A DNA stretch of 64,000 nt, from positions 2,837,501 to 2,901,500 of the forward strand of contig NC_016459.1 of assembly GCF_000226115.1 (NCBI RefSeq), written 5' to 3'. The notes beneath the pieces were generated by a model. It saw nothing but the letters and a program-made list of their open reading frames with translations. It was not told the origin of the DNA and did no database searches. The position numbers and the translations under genes were made by a program. Below are positions 12,771 through 24,632 of the stretch, piece by piece; positions within the stretch are counted from its first letter, which is position 1; every line of letters begins with the position of its first letter. The DNA is from Thermothielavioides terrestris NRRL 8126 (taxonomy: Eukaryota; Ascomycota; Sordariomycetes; Sordariales; Chaetomiaceae).

Positions 12771-14300
12771 CATGCGCACACATATGGGACGTCGGTTAAT
12801 CTCTTTGGCGGACTCGGACTCGAATCGTTGCGGCCTCGCGGCGTTGCTCCCAGGTTGCCCTTCTCTGTGCTGCGGGAGACCTGAGACAGCAACGAGTAAA
12901 ATGCGCGGGATAAGTCGCGATCAACAAAAAGCCACCTTTCCGTCCTGACTCGAAAACCAGGTCTGCTTCACGATAGGCTCGGTTCGACACACAGCCACGC
13001 CATGCCTTCTCTGGGGTCTCTTTTTTCCCCTCCTTTTCATCAGCTCGACTTGCTGTTTCGGCGGGCCTGGGCTTGGCTTGCTTGGTTGAGGCTGTCGCCG
13101 CGGTGGGGGTTGGCTCGCTTGCTTGCCTTTTTTCTCATTTTGGTTTGGTTGGGAGGGCGAATATCAACAGTATATGGGCATACTAATTCATGGACTGGGG
13201 GAGGGTTCTATGGGAACGGGGTTGGGCGACCCCGACTGTGGTGAGACGTGTGGTGGTGAGGGGGATGGGGTCGGGGAGCCTATCGCGGTCCGCCCGCCCG
13301 CCCGCCCGGCTGGCTCATTCAAGTCGGAGTATCTGACTCTTGTGAGCCTGATCGGGCGAAAGGGCGGGTGGGCTACCTGGCGCGGGGGCTGGAGGGGTGT
13401 GCCTGCTGGTTGGTGATGGAATGACTGGAGGCGGCTCACATGTGGGATGGAGGATATGATATGGCAGGCTCAGGTTGGACCGAAAAGGTTGGGCCTGCGA
13501 ATACGATTGGGTCGTTTGGGGTGTCGAGGAGTGAGGATAGGAGGAGGATGCCGTTTGTGCCGTTTCGATCGTTGGGGAAGGGGGTGGAATGTGTAATTGT
13601 AGGATAGGGGAGATGGCGGCGCCGGCTGGTCGGGTTCGGTCCGGCCCTCCGAGGTCTCCGGGGAGGGGGTTTACTGTTTGTTGGTTTTCTCTTTCGCTTT
13701 GTATGTCTCCGGGGAGGTACATATTCGCTTGTTCTTCGCTGGTGGAGTTCGGGGTGGCTGTAATGAGTTATGCTACTTGTCTTCACTTCTTACACTCATG
13801 ATTGTTGAGTTTTTGTCCGGCATTTTTTCTTCTTCTTCCTCTTTTCTTCTTGATGTCCTGGGATATGCCCCGGCTAAATGGGGTCGGTGGTATGTTGGCT
13901 TAGCTGCGAGAAGTAGATACCGTTGTATACCCCGAGCGGGGAACACAGAATGAAGACCTGATAGACCGCTGTGCTCAGCTGGGAAGCCTGGGGAACGAGT
14001 CTCCTTAAACCACCCGTCAGGGCCACCAGGCTGCCGTTCCCCCCTGTCTATCTAGCTCAGGCCTATCAAGCCCCTGAAAGCGGCCAGGGCGATAGCGATG
14101 CTGATGATCGGAGTTGTGGCAAGAGTTGGTTAATGGGAATGGGAGAGGGACTTAGAAAGGGAACGGGAATAGGAATAGGTGGGAGGGGATAGATCAGGGG
14201 GAGAGGGGGGGAGAGGGGAAGAGCAGTCAGAGAAAGGCAGGGTAGGTGAGCAGGTGTAAGTTCTCATTCTCAAGACGTTGGATCCTCTTATTGCAGTATC

Positions 14301-14317
14301 CTCTTTCTTTCTTTCTT

Positions 14318-14355
<38 letters not shown>

Positions 14356-14378
14356 AGTCTGGCTGTCTGTCTGTCTGC
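14301..14378. repeat. (TTTC)n-(TGTC)n tetranucleotide microsatellite
   Basis: TTTC repeats turn into about a dozen TGTC repeats, interrupted near the 3' end by CAGTCTGG. Both unit types are four bases long, so the array probably grew by slippage. Confidence 0.9.
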
Positions 14379-15054
14379 TAGCCAGAAGTGTACAACAGTT
14401 AGTGGAGTTGCTATTGTTGTTCTTACTTGCCATTAGAGTTGGGAAAAGACTCGACGGGAAAGGAGGGCTAAGCAGCTTGGGGGACACTGTAAGCTTAGCA
14501 GTGAGAATGTGGACACATGGTCTTGTCACAGCGGACAGAGCGCTCGTTTAGAAGTTGAGGTCGCATAGAACTGGAGCCTATGACAATGGTCTACCAACAT
14601 ATGTGTGCATGCCGACAAGAAGCATGTGAGACAATAGAAACGACAGACTATAACAGCATGCAGTTCCAGGTTAGTTCTAAATCGCTACGAAGATGCTTCC
14701 AGCGGCGTTGAGATTGGGACTTGCTATGGCAGTAATGCCCTGTGATATCGTGACGTCTTCTCGGACTACAATGATTCATGAAGACCCGGGGGATGTGGTG
14801 ATATCATGACTTGTGGTGGTGAGTCGCCATCTCCGCGACATACAGGTCCCAGCTAAGTACCCGTGAGACTCGCTTGCCAGTTCCGAACGAAAACAACCAT
14901 TGTGCGCTTCTGCTGGTCTCCTTCTATCTTTACACAGCCGCTCATTCATTTGGCGTCGTCAAATGGCCAAAGCCACCGCACTTTCGTACTATGCATAACG
15001 CAAATTGAACGCAACGTTTTAACCTTCCATCTTCCGGCCCGCCCTCCTGTCTCA

Positions 15055-16354
15055 TCATACCTTAACCCCCACAGGCGGCGGCACATCACCGTCCAGATCA
15101 ACCCACTCCGCCCAGGGCTCATTCAGCTGCGTCGGCAACGGCGATATTGCGTTTCCGGTTTCTCCCAGCGCATCCTGCGACGCCTCAGGCACCTGCGCGG
15201 CGGCAGCGACAGTAGCCAGCACGACAGCAGGATCCACCGGTGCCGGTGCCGGCGCCGGGATACTGTCGGCCATTGTCTCGTCCCCCGCCGTCGTCGTAGC
15301 CGCCATGTCAAACGGAAATTGGTACGCCTTCAGCGTTGACGGCAGCGAAAGGCTGCGCATATGCCACCCACCACCACCGACTGGTGCCGCTCCAGGTTCG
15401 CCGCGATACCAGCGACTGTCCCCAAGCCCGCCAGCTTCTGGGAAGACAGCCTGCACCAGTGGTCTGGAAGTCGTCTGGCTGGTTGTGGTGGTGGTGTCGT
15501 AGGGATAACCCGGTTGTGCCGTCTCGGGCAGCGGCTGTGCGTCGACGCTGCTGCTATCCAAGAAATAGTTGGTGGCCGCGCTGTGGTCGAGCATGCTGAT
15601 GCCGAGTCCCGTGGTGGAAGCCGATGCTGTCTCTGGTAGCGCTTTCGATACGGAACTCGAGGGCCGAGTCGGCGAGCCTTCCAGGGCAAGCGGCGACATG
15701 GACCGGGACTTGCCCTCGCAGGCCGGCGGCAATGGGTAGGAGGTGGGCGGGGTGGGGAGAGGGGACGCTTGGCTTGCCGAAGCAGGCGCCGCTTCAGGCG
15801 CCTGGTACTGGCGCATGAATGCCATGTGGATGTTGAGGGAGGGCGCCGGATAGCTGTGTGACAGCGGTTGCTGGTGCTGTGGCCGGTGTGTCGCCCACCT
15901 GGAGGAGAGTTGCACGTGAGGAAAGTGCTGCGCGAAGAGGGCATCTACCTCGGCGTATCGGTCGGCCCGGTTCGCCGTGGCGGCTTGCGAAGGGTTGCTG
16001 GCGGCAGGGATGGGGAAGCGGCAGGCCGTGCTATCGTCGTCATCGCTTTCGTACTGCTCGTCCCCCAGCACGGCTTCGCGCGTGATCTTGAGGCCTCTCC
16101 CTGTGCGCTTCTTGCGGCACTCGGACGCCTTCAGTGCTGACCTGATCCGGTGCTCAATGTCGCGGTCGGCCCGGCGCGAGGCTGCGATGTATGCTCTCTC
16201 CTGGTTCTCTTCATGGGTTCGCTGCGTCTACCGGCACGTTAGTGGGCTGGGAGATCCAGTTGGGCTCTTGGATGTGCTCACTTACCCTTTTCGGGGGCGC
16301 CTCTGCCAGATCGCTGCTCGAGTCCGAAGACAGCGACGGGCGCTTCGTAGGCAT
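15055..16354 (-). CDS. Conserved fungal protein of unknown function with HEENQERAYIAASRR motif
   Basis: The model is two exons, 16354-16286 and 16221-15055, giving 411 residues. The start is the Met opening MPTKRPSLSSDSSSD, because the long upstream frame has no support. Splicing joins PPKR to RTHEENQERAYIAASRRADRD, a basic, probably helical block at residues 24-60. This block, followed by KKRTGRGLKITREAV, is familiar from many uncharacterised Sordariomycete proteins. An acidic patch (ESDDDD) comes next. The remaining 300 residues are low-complexity, rich in Pro, Ser, Ala and Thr, and probably disordered, ending in PWAEWVDLDGDVPPPVGV. There is no membrane segment or signal peptide. A nuclear or regulatory role would fit the basic N-terminus but is a guess. 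No function is known to me. Confidence 0.8.
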
Positions 16355-19080
16355 GATGATTGCTGACGTCTCCTCTTCGTGAGTCCAGATTTGGTTGGCG
16401 CGGACAAGCTCGGGAATTGATGGCAAAAGCAGCTTGGGTTCTGATCGTGCAGGCCTGACAGGCAATTAACAGGGCAATTTCCCGTTTGTTTTGTTCCTCG
16501 AGCGTTCTGTTTGCGACCCGGATAGCCACAGACTGGCACAGGGTGATGGTGATACCAGGCAGTACCCGCGCAGTTCGATGGCAAGAATGCTATAAGGAGC
16601 AGAGATGGGGTTCGACTTGTTGGAAGAGGTTACGGCTTGAAACCGGGATGAAGACGCGAGGTCCAGAGAAACAACTCTTCTAGAGCTTTGCTTGGGAAAC
16701 CCAGGGAAGGAGCGGCTGTGTAAGTGGGAGGAGACAACGGCCACAGCTGCCCGGGAGAACGAGGTGCTTGGGAAATACAAGTGATGTACAGTACGTCAGG
16801 GGGGAAGGCACAAACGGGAGCTTGCAGGTTAGCACAGTGTGTAATCAAAAAAGCTGGCTATTTCTTCCGGGTGGGAGGCGCCGATTCGGCTTGCTATTTC
16901 TCAAATGCATCCATCGATGCACCACCTATCCGAGTCGATGAGTCGCTTGGATCTCGATCAAAGCGGAGCGATCACAGCGGAGGTCTGCCGTCGTCAGTCG
17001 CCCCCGCTGACCCCTAACTTCGCTCGCTACCCCACTCCAGAACGTGAGGGGCCGGGGGAGCTCTGTTTGACTTTCGGGGCCTGTCCACGGAACCTGGCAG
17101 GCAGATATCACTCGTCCGCGTTGGAAACCAGAAAGTCGGTGCCAGATACCTCCCCTCGCCGCCATCCATTTTGACGACAGGGACCGGAGCATCCTCCCCG
17201 TCATTTAGCACGAAGCTACGGTACCTTAGTTAAGATGTTTTCTTTCCTCCGGTGACTTGCTGGCGAACTATGCCCCGCCTTCTCACTTCTGTTCTCCCCC
17301 GCCTGCGTTTCCAATGAGAGAACCGGCAAGACTGTGGCCTTGCCTGCTGCAAACAGCCCGCAGTTGATAAGCCAACCCACCAATGGATGTTTCTAGTAGT
17401 GTACTTACTGGGATGGGGTTGCTTGCGTCCGATGCTTGCGGCCGGGCACAGTGGGCCCCTGGGAGCAAGTTGTCCGTACCGAGCAACTTGCCGGACTTTC
17501 TGCGTCAGGTATGGACGTAGGGAGGAGCGATCTTCGGTATGAAGGTAGGTTCCTAGGTAGACACTCTTGCTGAGATCCTTTCCATGTTATGTACAATAAG
17601 CTCCCATCATCGGATTTGGGTGACGTCAGGCAATACTTTGTTCAGCTCGAAGTACGGACGTATTCCGTACTGTGTACCGGACACTTGAGAAGCTTCTCAA
17701 CTGCCGTTGGTTCCCGGACCTTCCGTCCGGTCGTATCCACTCGTAACGACCCAATCAGATTTCCCAATTGATTCCAGGCGGACTGAGACCCACCTTTTCG
17801 CTTGATCAGAGCCCCACATGCGAAACGGAAACGACAGATATCACCAATACGCACAACTACTCTGGGATCCAGTCGATGGATGGGCTGCGACAGCAGTCTA
17901 CCACAATAACAGGTAGCTAGCACCTTACACAGGATCTACCTATTGCGGTACATACATAATTGGACTTCCTGGGCAGCCCCTCTCCCAGGATGTGGCTCTA
18001 ATGCCCCTCGTTCCGATGCAGCATGTTACGCATGTCCGCACAGTACGGATACACGCGCCAAGAGCGGGGAAGCGAAAGCTTCAGATTCCCGTCTTCACGA
18101 CGCTCGCTCGCATGGCATTTTGCACAGATGCCAAGCCTTAGTTTCTGTCAGGGGCGATGGCTGATCGACTGCCAAGGAACATTTACTCCACTATTTCGTC
18201 ATTCTGACTTGGCATCCAGCGACATGAAGCATTGCCATGCAAAGCGCGCGAAAGCAGTTGGGATTCTCGGCCGAGCCCGTTCTTACGAAGTAATTACACC
18301 GTTCTGGGTTGTGCAGCACACATAAACCAAGCAATCCCATTGGGCATTGGCATTTTCACCGAGGGAGGGGTGAAGACACCAATGGCATTGATCGTGCCTA
18401 GGTCGGTAGGTATGTCAATTCCGGATTCTACTGGGGTAGGGGTGATTTTACTGTGGAGCTGCCCTGTCGCCTACCCGCCACATCCAGTTGCAAGCGTCCA
18501 GACTCAAAATTACGTCACTTGTGATTCTCAATGGCTGTCGCCGAGTCCACCCATGTCCGGATCCGTACACTCGTACGCTAGCGTATACTAGGTAGTGTAC
18601 ACCAAGCCATCAGCTGCGGAGTTCCCATTTACACGTACAGTAGGCCCTTGGTAGCACCAACCATCAGATATGAAGCGAATTGTTTTCGGGGCACTGAGCC
18701 CGGCATAGAGGCCGAACTCCAAATCCGGAGGGTGGACGGAGAGCAAGGCCCCCGCTTTCAGACTCCTCTTCCAGGTGTTGTGTCCTCCTAGGCTGGCTCC
18801 TTTTCCCGAGTGGGGCGCAGAGAGAGACTACCTCACTTTCACCCGTCGCGGTTCACCCAAGTATGGTTTCTCACGGTCTAACATTATAGCAAGTCATTAG
18901 TGCACAGAAAGTGCTCAAGATAGGTAAATACAACGTTGACTTCCACGGCCCGCTTTGGGCCCTCGCCCTGTTGAGGATCGTCACTGTCGCGTCTGTCAAT
19001 ATACCCAGTTACCAAGCACACACTCCCAAACCCAGCCTAGCCCATCAGCCTCAGCATCAATCGCGACCCGCACCAGCGCG
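16355..19080. other. Intergenic spacer
   Basis: No gene is supported. The reading frames are short and lack family signals. GTAC-containing palindromic motifs cluster here (for example around 17645-17670 and 18560-18600), including the second copy of the dispersed 16-mer. The part near 16355-16900 is the likely promoter of the minus-strand conserved gene. Confidence 0.55.
18583..18598. repeat. Dispersed 16-nt motif, copy 2
   Basis: Exact second copy of GTATACTAGGTAGTGT (first at 6991-7006). It sits in a GTAC/CTAG-rich context. Confidence 0.6.
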
Positions 19081-21659
19081 CTACCGCTTATGCGGCCAGA
19101 CCCAGTCCCTCAACGATGGCGGGTCGATGCCGGCCTCAAAGGCCAGGTTGCGGGCCTTGATCTGGGCGCTGCGCAGGGCCTCGCGGGCGGCGGCGCCGCG
19201 GTTGCCGAGCCCGCGCGGCACCATGCGGTCGATGGCGTCCATGGCGAGGCTGAAGCGGTCCGTCTGGTTGCGGATGGCCAGCTCGAGCGGCGTGTCGATG
19301 TTTCCCTTCTCCTTGTAGCCGCGCACGTGCAGGTTCTCGCCGGCGCCGGGCCGCTTGTACGTCAGCCGGTGGACCAGCCAGGGGTAGCTGTGGAAGTTGA
19401 AGATGATGGGGCGGTCGGCGGTGAAGAGGGCGGTCCACTCCCTGTCAGTTAAGCCGTGGGGGTGATCGACGCTGTATAGCAATACGAGTTAGCTTTTTCC
19501 TGCAAAAAAGGAGCTTGGGTTTGACGGACTTCGAGATAAGCTTGAAGAGGTCGACGACGTTGACGCAGCGGATCTTGAGGTCCGGGAAGTGCTGGAGGAG
19601 GAGGTCGATGGCGGCCAGGGACTCCTGCGTCGCGACGTCGCCGCAGGAGGCCATCACAACGTCTGGGTCTTCTCCATTGTCGGTGCTGAACTGCGGCCAG
19701 ATGCCGATGCCCTTGGTGCAGTGCACGATGGCGTCCTCCATGGACAGGTACTGCAGGTGCTCCTGCTTGTCGGCGACGACCACGTTGACGTAGTTGGACG
19801 ACCGCAGGCAATGGTCCATGCACGAGAGCAGGCAGTTGCCGTCGGGCGGGAGGTAGATGCGGACGACCTCGGGGCTCTTGTTGGCCACGACATCTAGGAA
19901 TCCGGGGTCCTGGTGGGTGAAGCCGTTGTGGTCCTGGCGCCAGACCAGGGCTGTGAGCAAAATATTCAATGACGCGATTTTGTTCCTCCATTCCACCTCG
20001 AGGCACTTCTCGAGCCATTTGCAGTGCTGTGAAAGCAGCGTCAGCACGGGGGAGCTGTCGGCGGCACTTCGCCCCGGGGGCGAAGGGGGAGGCGGAGGAA
20101 GCATCACGTACCTGGTTAACCATGGAGTCTACGATATGGATGAACGGCTCGTAGCTGTTCAGCAGGCCGTGGCGGCCGCTGAGGATGTAGCCCTCGAGCC
20201 AGCCCTCGCAAGTGTGCTCGGACAACATCTCCATGACGCGGCCGGCAGGGGCCAGGTTCCCTCCGTTCTCATCTTCCTCGAAGTACTCGCCCATCCAGAC
20301 TTTCTTGCCGGCATCGTACACGGCGGACAACTTGTTGGACTCGGTCTCGTCCGGGCCGAAGAGGCGGAAGTTGGTCGGGTTCAGGGCCATGACGTCGCGC
20401 AGGAACTTGGCCATGTTCTGCATGCCCGAGCTCTTCACGGCAGCCGGCTTCTCCACTGGGATGGCGAAGTTGCGGAAGTTGGGCATCCTCAGCGGCTTCC
20501 TTAGGACGCCGCCGTTGGCGACTGGGTTGGCGCTCATGCGCCGGTTGCCCGTCGGGCAGAGCGCCTTGAGCTCCGGGCTGATCTTGCCGTCGGCAAACAG
20601 GCGGTCCGGCTCGTAGCTGCGCATCCAACGCTCCAGCAGCTTGAGGTGGTCCGAGTTCTCGTGTACATCCGTGATGGGCACCTGGTGGGCGCGCCAGTAG
20701 CCTTCCAGGTACTTGTCGTCGACCTTGCGCGGGCCGGTCCAGCCCTTGGGGGTGCGGAGGATGACGACGGGCCAGCGAGGCCGGAACGGCTTTCCCGAGT
20801 CTCTGGCCTGCTTCTGGAATCTCCTGATCTCTAGCACGCAGTGCTCAAGAGTCGCGGCCATGGCCTGGTGCATCGAGTCGACATCGTCGCCTTCGACAAA
20901 GTAGGGCTCGTAGCCGTAGCCGACGAAGAGGTTCTTAAGCTCCTCGTGGCTGATGCGGGCGAGGATGGTCGGGTTGTTGATCTTGTAACCGTTGAGGTGC
21001 AGGATCGGCAGCACGGCGCCGTCGGTGATAGGGTTGAGGAACTTGGTGCTGTGCCACGACGTGGCCAGCGGGCCCGTCTCGGCCTCGCCGTCGCCGACCA
21101 TGGTGACGGCGATCAGGTCGGGGTGGTCGAAGACGGCGCCGAAAGCGTGGGATATCGAGTAACCGAGCTCGCCACCCTCGTGGATGCTGCCCGGTGTTTC
21201 TGGGGTCGCATGCGAGCCGATGCCGCCGGGAAAGGAGAACTGCTTGAAGAACTTCTGCATGCCCTCCTCGTCTTCGGACGTCTCGGGATACACCTCGGAG
21301 TAGGTGCCCTCGAGGTAGGCCTGCGAGAGCACGGCGGGAGCGCCGTGGCCCGGGCCCGAGATGAAGATGGCATCCAGGTCGTACTTGACAATCAGGCGGT
21401 TGAAATGCATGTAAGTGAAGATCTGGCCAGGGGCAGAGCCGAAGTGACCGAGAAGGCGGGCCTTGAGGTGTTCCTTCTTCAACGGCTCCTTAAGCAAAGG
21501 ATTTTGGCGGAGGTAGATCATGCCGAGACTGAGGTACAGACTGGCCTTGAAGAAGTCGTTGTACTTCTTGATCTCGCCATCGGAGAGCGGCGCACCCTTG
21601 ATGGTCGAGCGAGCGGGGCCGAAGGGCCGGAGACTCTCGGTCTCTGCCGAGTCGCCCAT
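19081..21659 (-). CDS. Phosphoketolase (xylulose-5-phosphate/fructose-6-phosphate)
   Basis: This thiamine-diphosphate enzyme splits xylulose 5-phosphate (often also fructose 6-phosphate) with phosphate to acetyl phosphate plus a shorter sugar phosphate, feeding acetate and C2 metabolism. The model is exons 21659-20112, 20026-19530 and 19471-19081, giving 811 residues, near the usual 800. Family signatures are clear: [30 protein letters not shown] near residue 160, [19 protein letters not shown] near 190 (cofactor binding), [15 protein letters not shown], and [17 protein letters not shown] with [18 protein letters not shown]. There is no targeting peptide, so it is cytosolic. The second intron (58 nt) has a poor donor, GTCCGT, but a good GCTAAC branch site. 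It is the only junction giving LISNVDHPHGL, which matches the family in length. Phosphate acetyltransferase and acetate kinase partners are not in the window. Confidence 0.95.
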
Positions 21660-23377
21660 TGTGAATGCGGTACGTTGAGCACGGTGCGTGCTCGTCTCAG
21701 TTCAGGAGTTCAATTGTTCCTGGCTCAAGGGGAGTCGAAAGCTTCGAGCTGCCCACCGCAGACGGGTGTTGCGAATAACAATATAGGCAGGATTGGACGG
21801 GGGCCGGAAACTGGTGGGAAATGGGAACTGCAGAACTGGGAAGCGGGAACGGTTCCGGCTTTATACACGATCTACACTACATCATTGAAGCGGACAGCTG
21901 ATTCGGGCAGACCCAGAGGCAGCAAGCAAGCAGGCGGGAGATGCTGCAGCGACAGAGCCTAGGTAGGAACAGAGAGGCTCACTCGGGCGTCGCGGCAATG
22001 CGGCACCAAGCAGCGCCCTCTCGCCACTGGGCGGTTGCCATGAAGAACTGGTGGGTGCCAGCGAGGCTCCATCTCAACCTGCATTGCAGGCTAGGTCCAA
22101 ACAGCAGCGTGTGTGGTCCGACATTCTGCACTTGACGTCGTTTGGCAACGTGCTTGGTCCAGCCGTTCGGATTCAGGTGAGGGGAGCAACTGAATCCGGT
22201 GGCCTGATGTTAGACGGGACGAAACCAGGGTCTGGGGCGCTGCCGGCCACGGTTCGCCAATCAGAGCTCGGATGGTTTCATGGAGACATGGGCATGCACA
22301 AACCTCAAGCCCCTGTACCTACTTATACTGTGTAGTGTAAGTGAGGTGAGCAGCAGTCTCGGTAGCGTACCTTACACTGTATGCCAGATAGTAGGGTAGG
22401 TAGCTAAGGTAGCACCTACTGTTCGCGGTGTGAATTCCAGCCCTTTCCAATCACGGCAGAGGAATGGAATCTTTAATTGGGCAGCATAAAACTGGCGTTC
22501 GAGTCCCGTCTCTATCCTTTAACCCAGACCACCGCGCCGTCAAGGGGAACGGCGAGCGCTCCGACGCAGCGAATTTCTATACGCTCGGCAGGGGTTCAGC
22601 CCGCGATGCTGCCGGACGGGAACGCCCGGGCCCCGCTGAAGCCCGGCTGCATCGGCCTGCTGCGGACAGGAGAACGCGCAGGAGTGTAGGTGGCACGCCA
22701 GAATCGAAGTTCGAAATCACCTGATACCGTCTGCACAACGGGCGCCCGACTCAATCTGGCCAGCGGGTTCTGGACCGTCTGTATTCAGCTAACCGACTTG
22801 TCAGGCCATGAACCCTTTCTGCCGCCTTTTCCCACAGCACCACTGGGCGTTACCGTACGCTGTGGCAACCCAGTTCGTATCGCTCTCTGTAAGTGCTCTC
22901 TTACTACAGGTAACGTCGCGATTAACTCGCTGCGGAATCTTTCTCGTGTACAAAACGCCACGCGCATCAGACGACTGCCAAGACTTCGCATCGCCTCTAA
23001 GTCTCCAGGAGGACTTGTAACGGGATAGACTGCTACAGCTGACTTCACAACCAAGCAAGAGGGAACTGCGGCAACGACGTCCTGATTCTCTCATCATCTG
23101 CTATAGCTGAGCTCCCACATAGGAATGATTTTTAGGAAGGGGAAGCTCACAGGAACTGATCCTGAAGAAGGGAAACTCCCCCTTCCTACTCATCATTCCT
23201 GTGTCGCTATCAAGTCGCTGGCTCCGTCGTATCCGCTCGAATCTCACCACTCTGATCTGACCACCTCTGAGTGTATAAGCCTTGGAACCGTAACTACCCA
23301 TTCCTCCTCCACTTGTGACATTTCTCATATTACCATTGACTCTCTGGGTAGTTCGGAACTCGATATAGTAGCTTTGT

Positions 23378-23445
23378 TTTTAGTGGTATTGTTGTTGCCT
23401 TGTTGTGGTTCTTTTAGTGGTATTGTTGTTGCCTTGTTGTGGTTC
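23378..23445. repeat. Two tandem copies of a 34-nt unit
   Basis: The unit begins TTTTAGTGGTATTGTTGTTG and ends TGTTGTGGTTC. The two copies, 23378-23411 and 23412-23445, are identical. The unit is rich in GTT trinucleotides. Confidence 0.9.
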
Positions 23446-24018
23446 TTGCACGACTCCAAAATACGTCGCCCCCTTTTTGGCCCTTGCGATGTAAATTAAT
23501 ACCAGAACTTAGTTTTCATGCTCCTATTTTCCCATTTTTTTTTCGCCCTCCTATCATCAGGAGCGCCATGGGTGAGTCGATACTAGAGCGGCTGTTAGCG
23601 CCTATGGTCTTTATGCCGTTGAAGCTGTCCCACCACGGATGAAAATGCGAGCGTCGTGGCCGCCTACTGTGCAGCCCCCTATACTATGTGGTCGAGACTA
23701 TTGACGTAGTCCGCTAAGGAGCGATGGTTGACAGGTAACCCAGAGGGAATGATGTTCATGGCGGCGGCACGCTCCATCATGAATACTGTATTGCTTGCGA
23801 GCACGTTGGCCGCGGTGGTCGACCCGACGTATAAAATGATCTCACAGTGGTCATGACGGCGACAGAAAACGCGGCGATGGGTCGAAATCGGCAGTAGCAA
23901 TTACATTGCAGAGCTCGCGTGCATGAGATGCCTCGTCGAAGAGATCCAGATGTGGCACAAACACGCCTTCGGGGTGATTGCTTGCCGCGAGACGGGTCAC
24001 CGCGCTGAGAGCTGTAAA

Positions 24019-24036
24019 GGGGGGGGGGGGGGGGGG
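24019..24036. repeat. G18 homopolymer
   Basis: Eighteen consecutive G residues. Runs this long are unstable and error-prone to sequence, so the true length is uncertain. Confidence 0.9.
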
Positions 24037-24395
24037 TGGAGTTTGCTACGCAATAACCTGTGATAGACTCCGATACATTGCGGTCCAACCTGACCAGGTA
24101 ATAGATCCGATCAGGTGCTGTTGTTACCGGGCAAACTGAGCACCAATCTCAACGAGGCGCGGCGAGCTGGTAGCATCTTGAACATCAAGGTACGATTGGG
24201 ACTCGAGAACGCTTTCCACGATTCCACACATTTGGGCAAACACTGGGTTCAAGACACTACACCAACATAACCGAACCAGCAAACCTGAAATGACCTAGCA
24301 TTCTCCAGCAACACTCAGAACCCTTGTACTCCCACATCCACTCCCACTCCCCCTTCCCACCCGGCCACCACCCCCCTTTTCCTGGCGTCTCCCTC

Positions 24396-24632
24396 TCAGC
24401 TACACCTTTTCCCTCCCCCCTTAGGCTCAACCTCAACCTCAGCCTCAGCCTCAGCCTTGACCTTCGCCCTATCCTTCGCAACACCGTTGCCCTTCCCCTT
24501 GTCGTTGCCGCTGGTCCCTCCCACCTCCTTCTCCCCCCCGCTCGTTGCCGGCCCAAACAACTGCCGAGTCTGTGCCGCGGCCGTGAACAGCTCGTGCCCG
24601 AACCCCGAGACGTCGTAGCCTGATCGGGGCAT
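24396..24632 (-). CDS. Possible small protein, 78 residues, unknown
   Basis: A short open frame begins MPRSGYDVSGFGHELFTAAA and ends in a charged tail of alternating Lys, Ala, Glu and Val. The upstream in-frame Met at 24827 would add a low-complexity, His/Thr/Pro-rich leader that looks like untranslated sequence. On the minus strand, about 480 nt upstream, lies a TATA-like element (GATATAAG near 25120). A C/T- and CA-rich leader follows, as seen at well expressed fungal genes. There is no signal peptide, membrane segment or recognised domain. The N-terminal 25 residues look like a real folded motif, and the tail looks disordered. I do not recognise the family. A leader intron or a different start cannot be excluded. 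Confidence 0.35.
   Translation of the reverse strand: MPRSGYDVSGFGHELFTAAAQTRQLFGPATSGGEKEVGGTSGNDKGKGNGVAKDRAKVKAEAEAEVEVEPKGGGKRCS

Larger units (their letters stand above)
12179..15054. other. Intergenic spacer between RasGAP and the minus-strand conserved gene
   Basis: No gene is supported. The stretch holds the 3' flanks of both convergent neighbours, a CA microsatellite (12745-12770), several G- or C-rich low-complexity patches (around 13290 and 14160-14220), and a tetranucleotide run (14301-14378). Confidence 0.6.
21660..24395. other. Intergenic spacer with repeats
   Basis: No gene is supported. It holds the phosphoketolase promoter, a 34-nt tandem duplication (23378-23445) and an 18-G run (24019-24036). 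A short minus frame near 23680-23900 gives a protein-like string (VNHRSLADYVNSLDHIV), but I recognise no family and no exon partner. It may be a relic. Confidence 0.5.

Noticed and set aside
22440..22530. tRNA-like sequence with GCGTTCGAGTCCC
   Set aside because: The T stem has mismatches and the acceptor ends are not complementary.
23679..23900. Protein-like minus frame (NHRSLADYVNSLDHIV)
   Set aside because: Too short, no recognised family and no adjoining exons. It could be a relic but cannot be supported.
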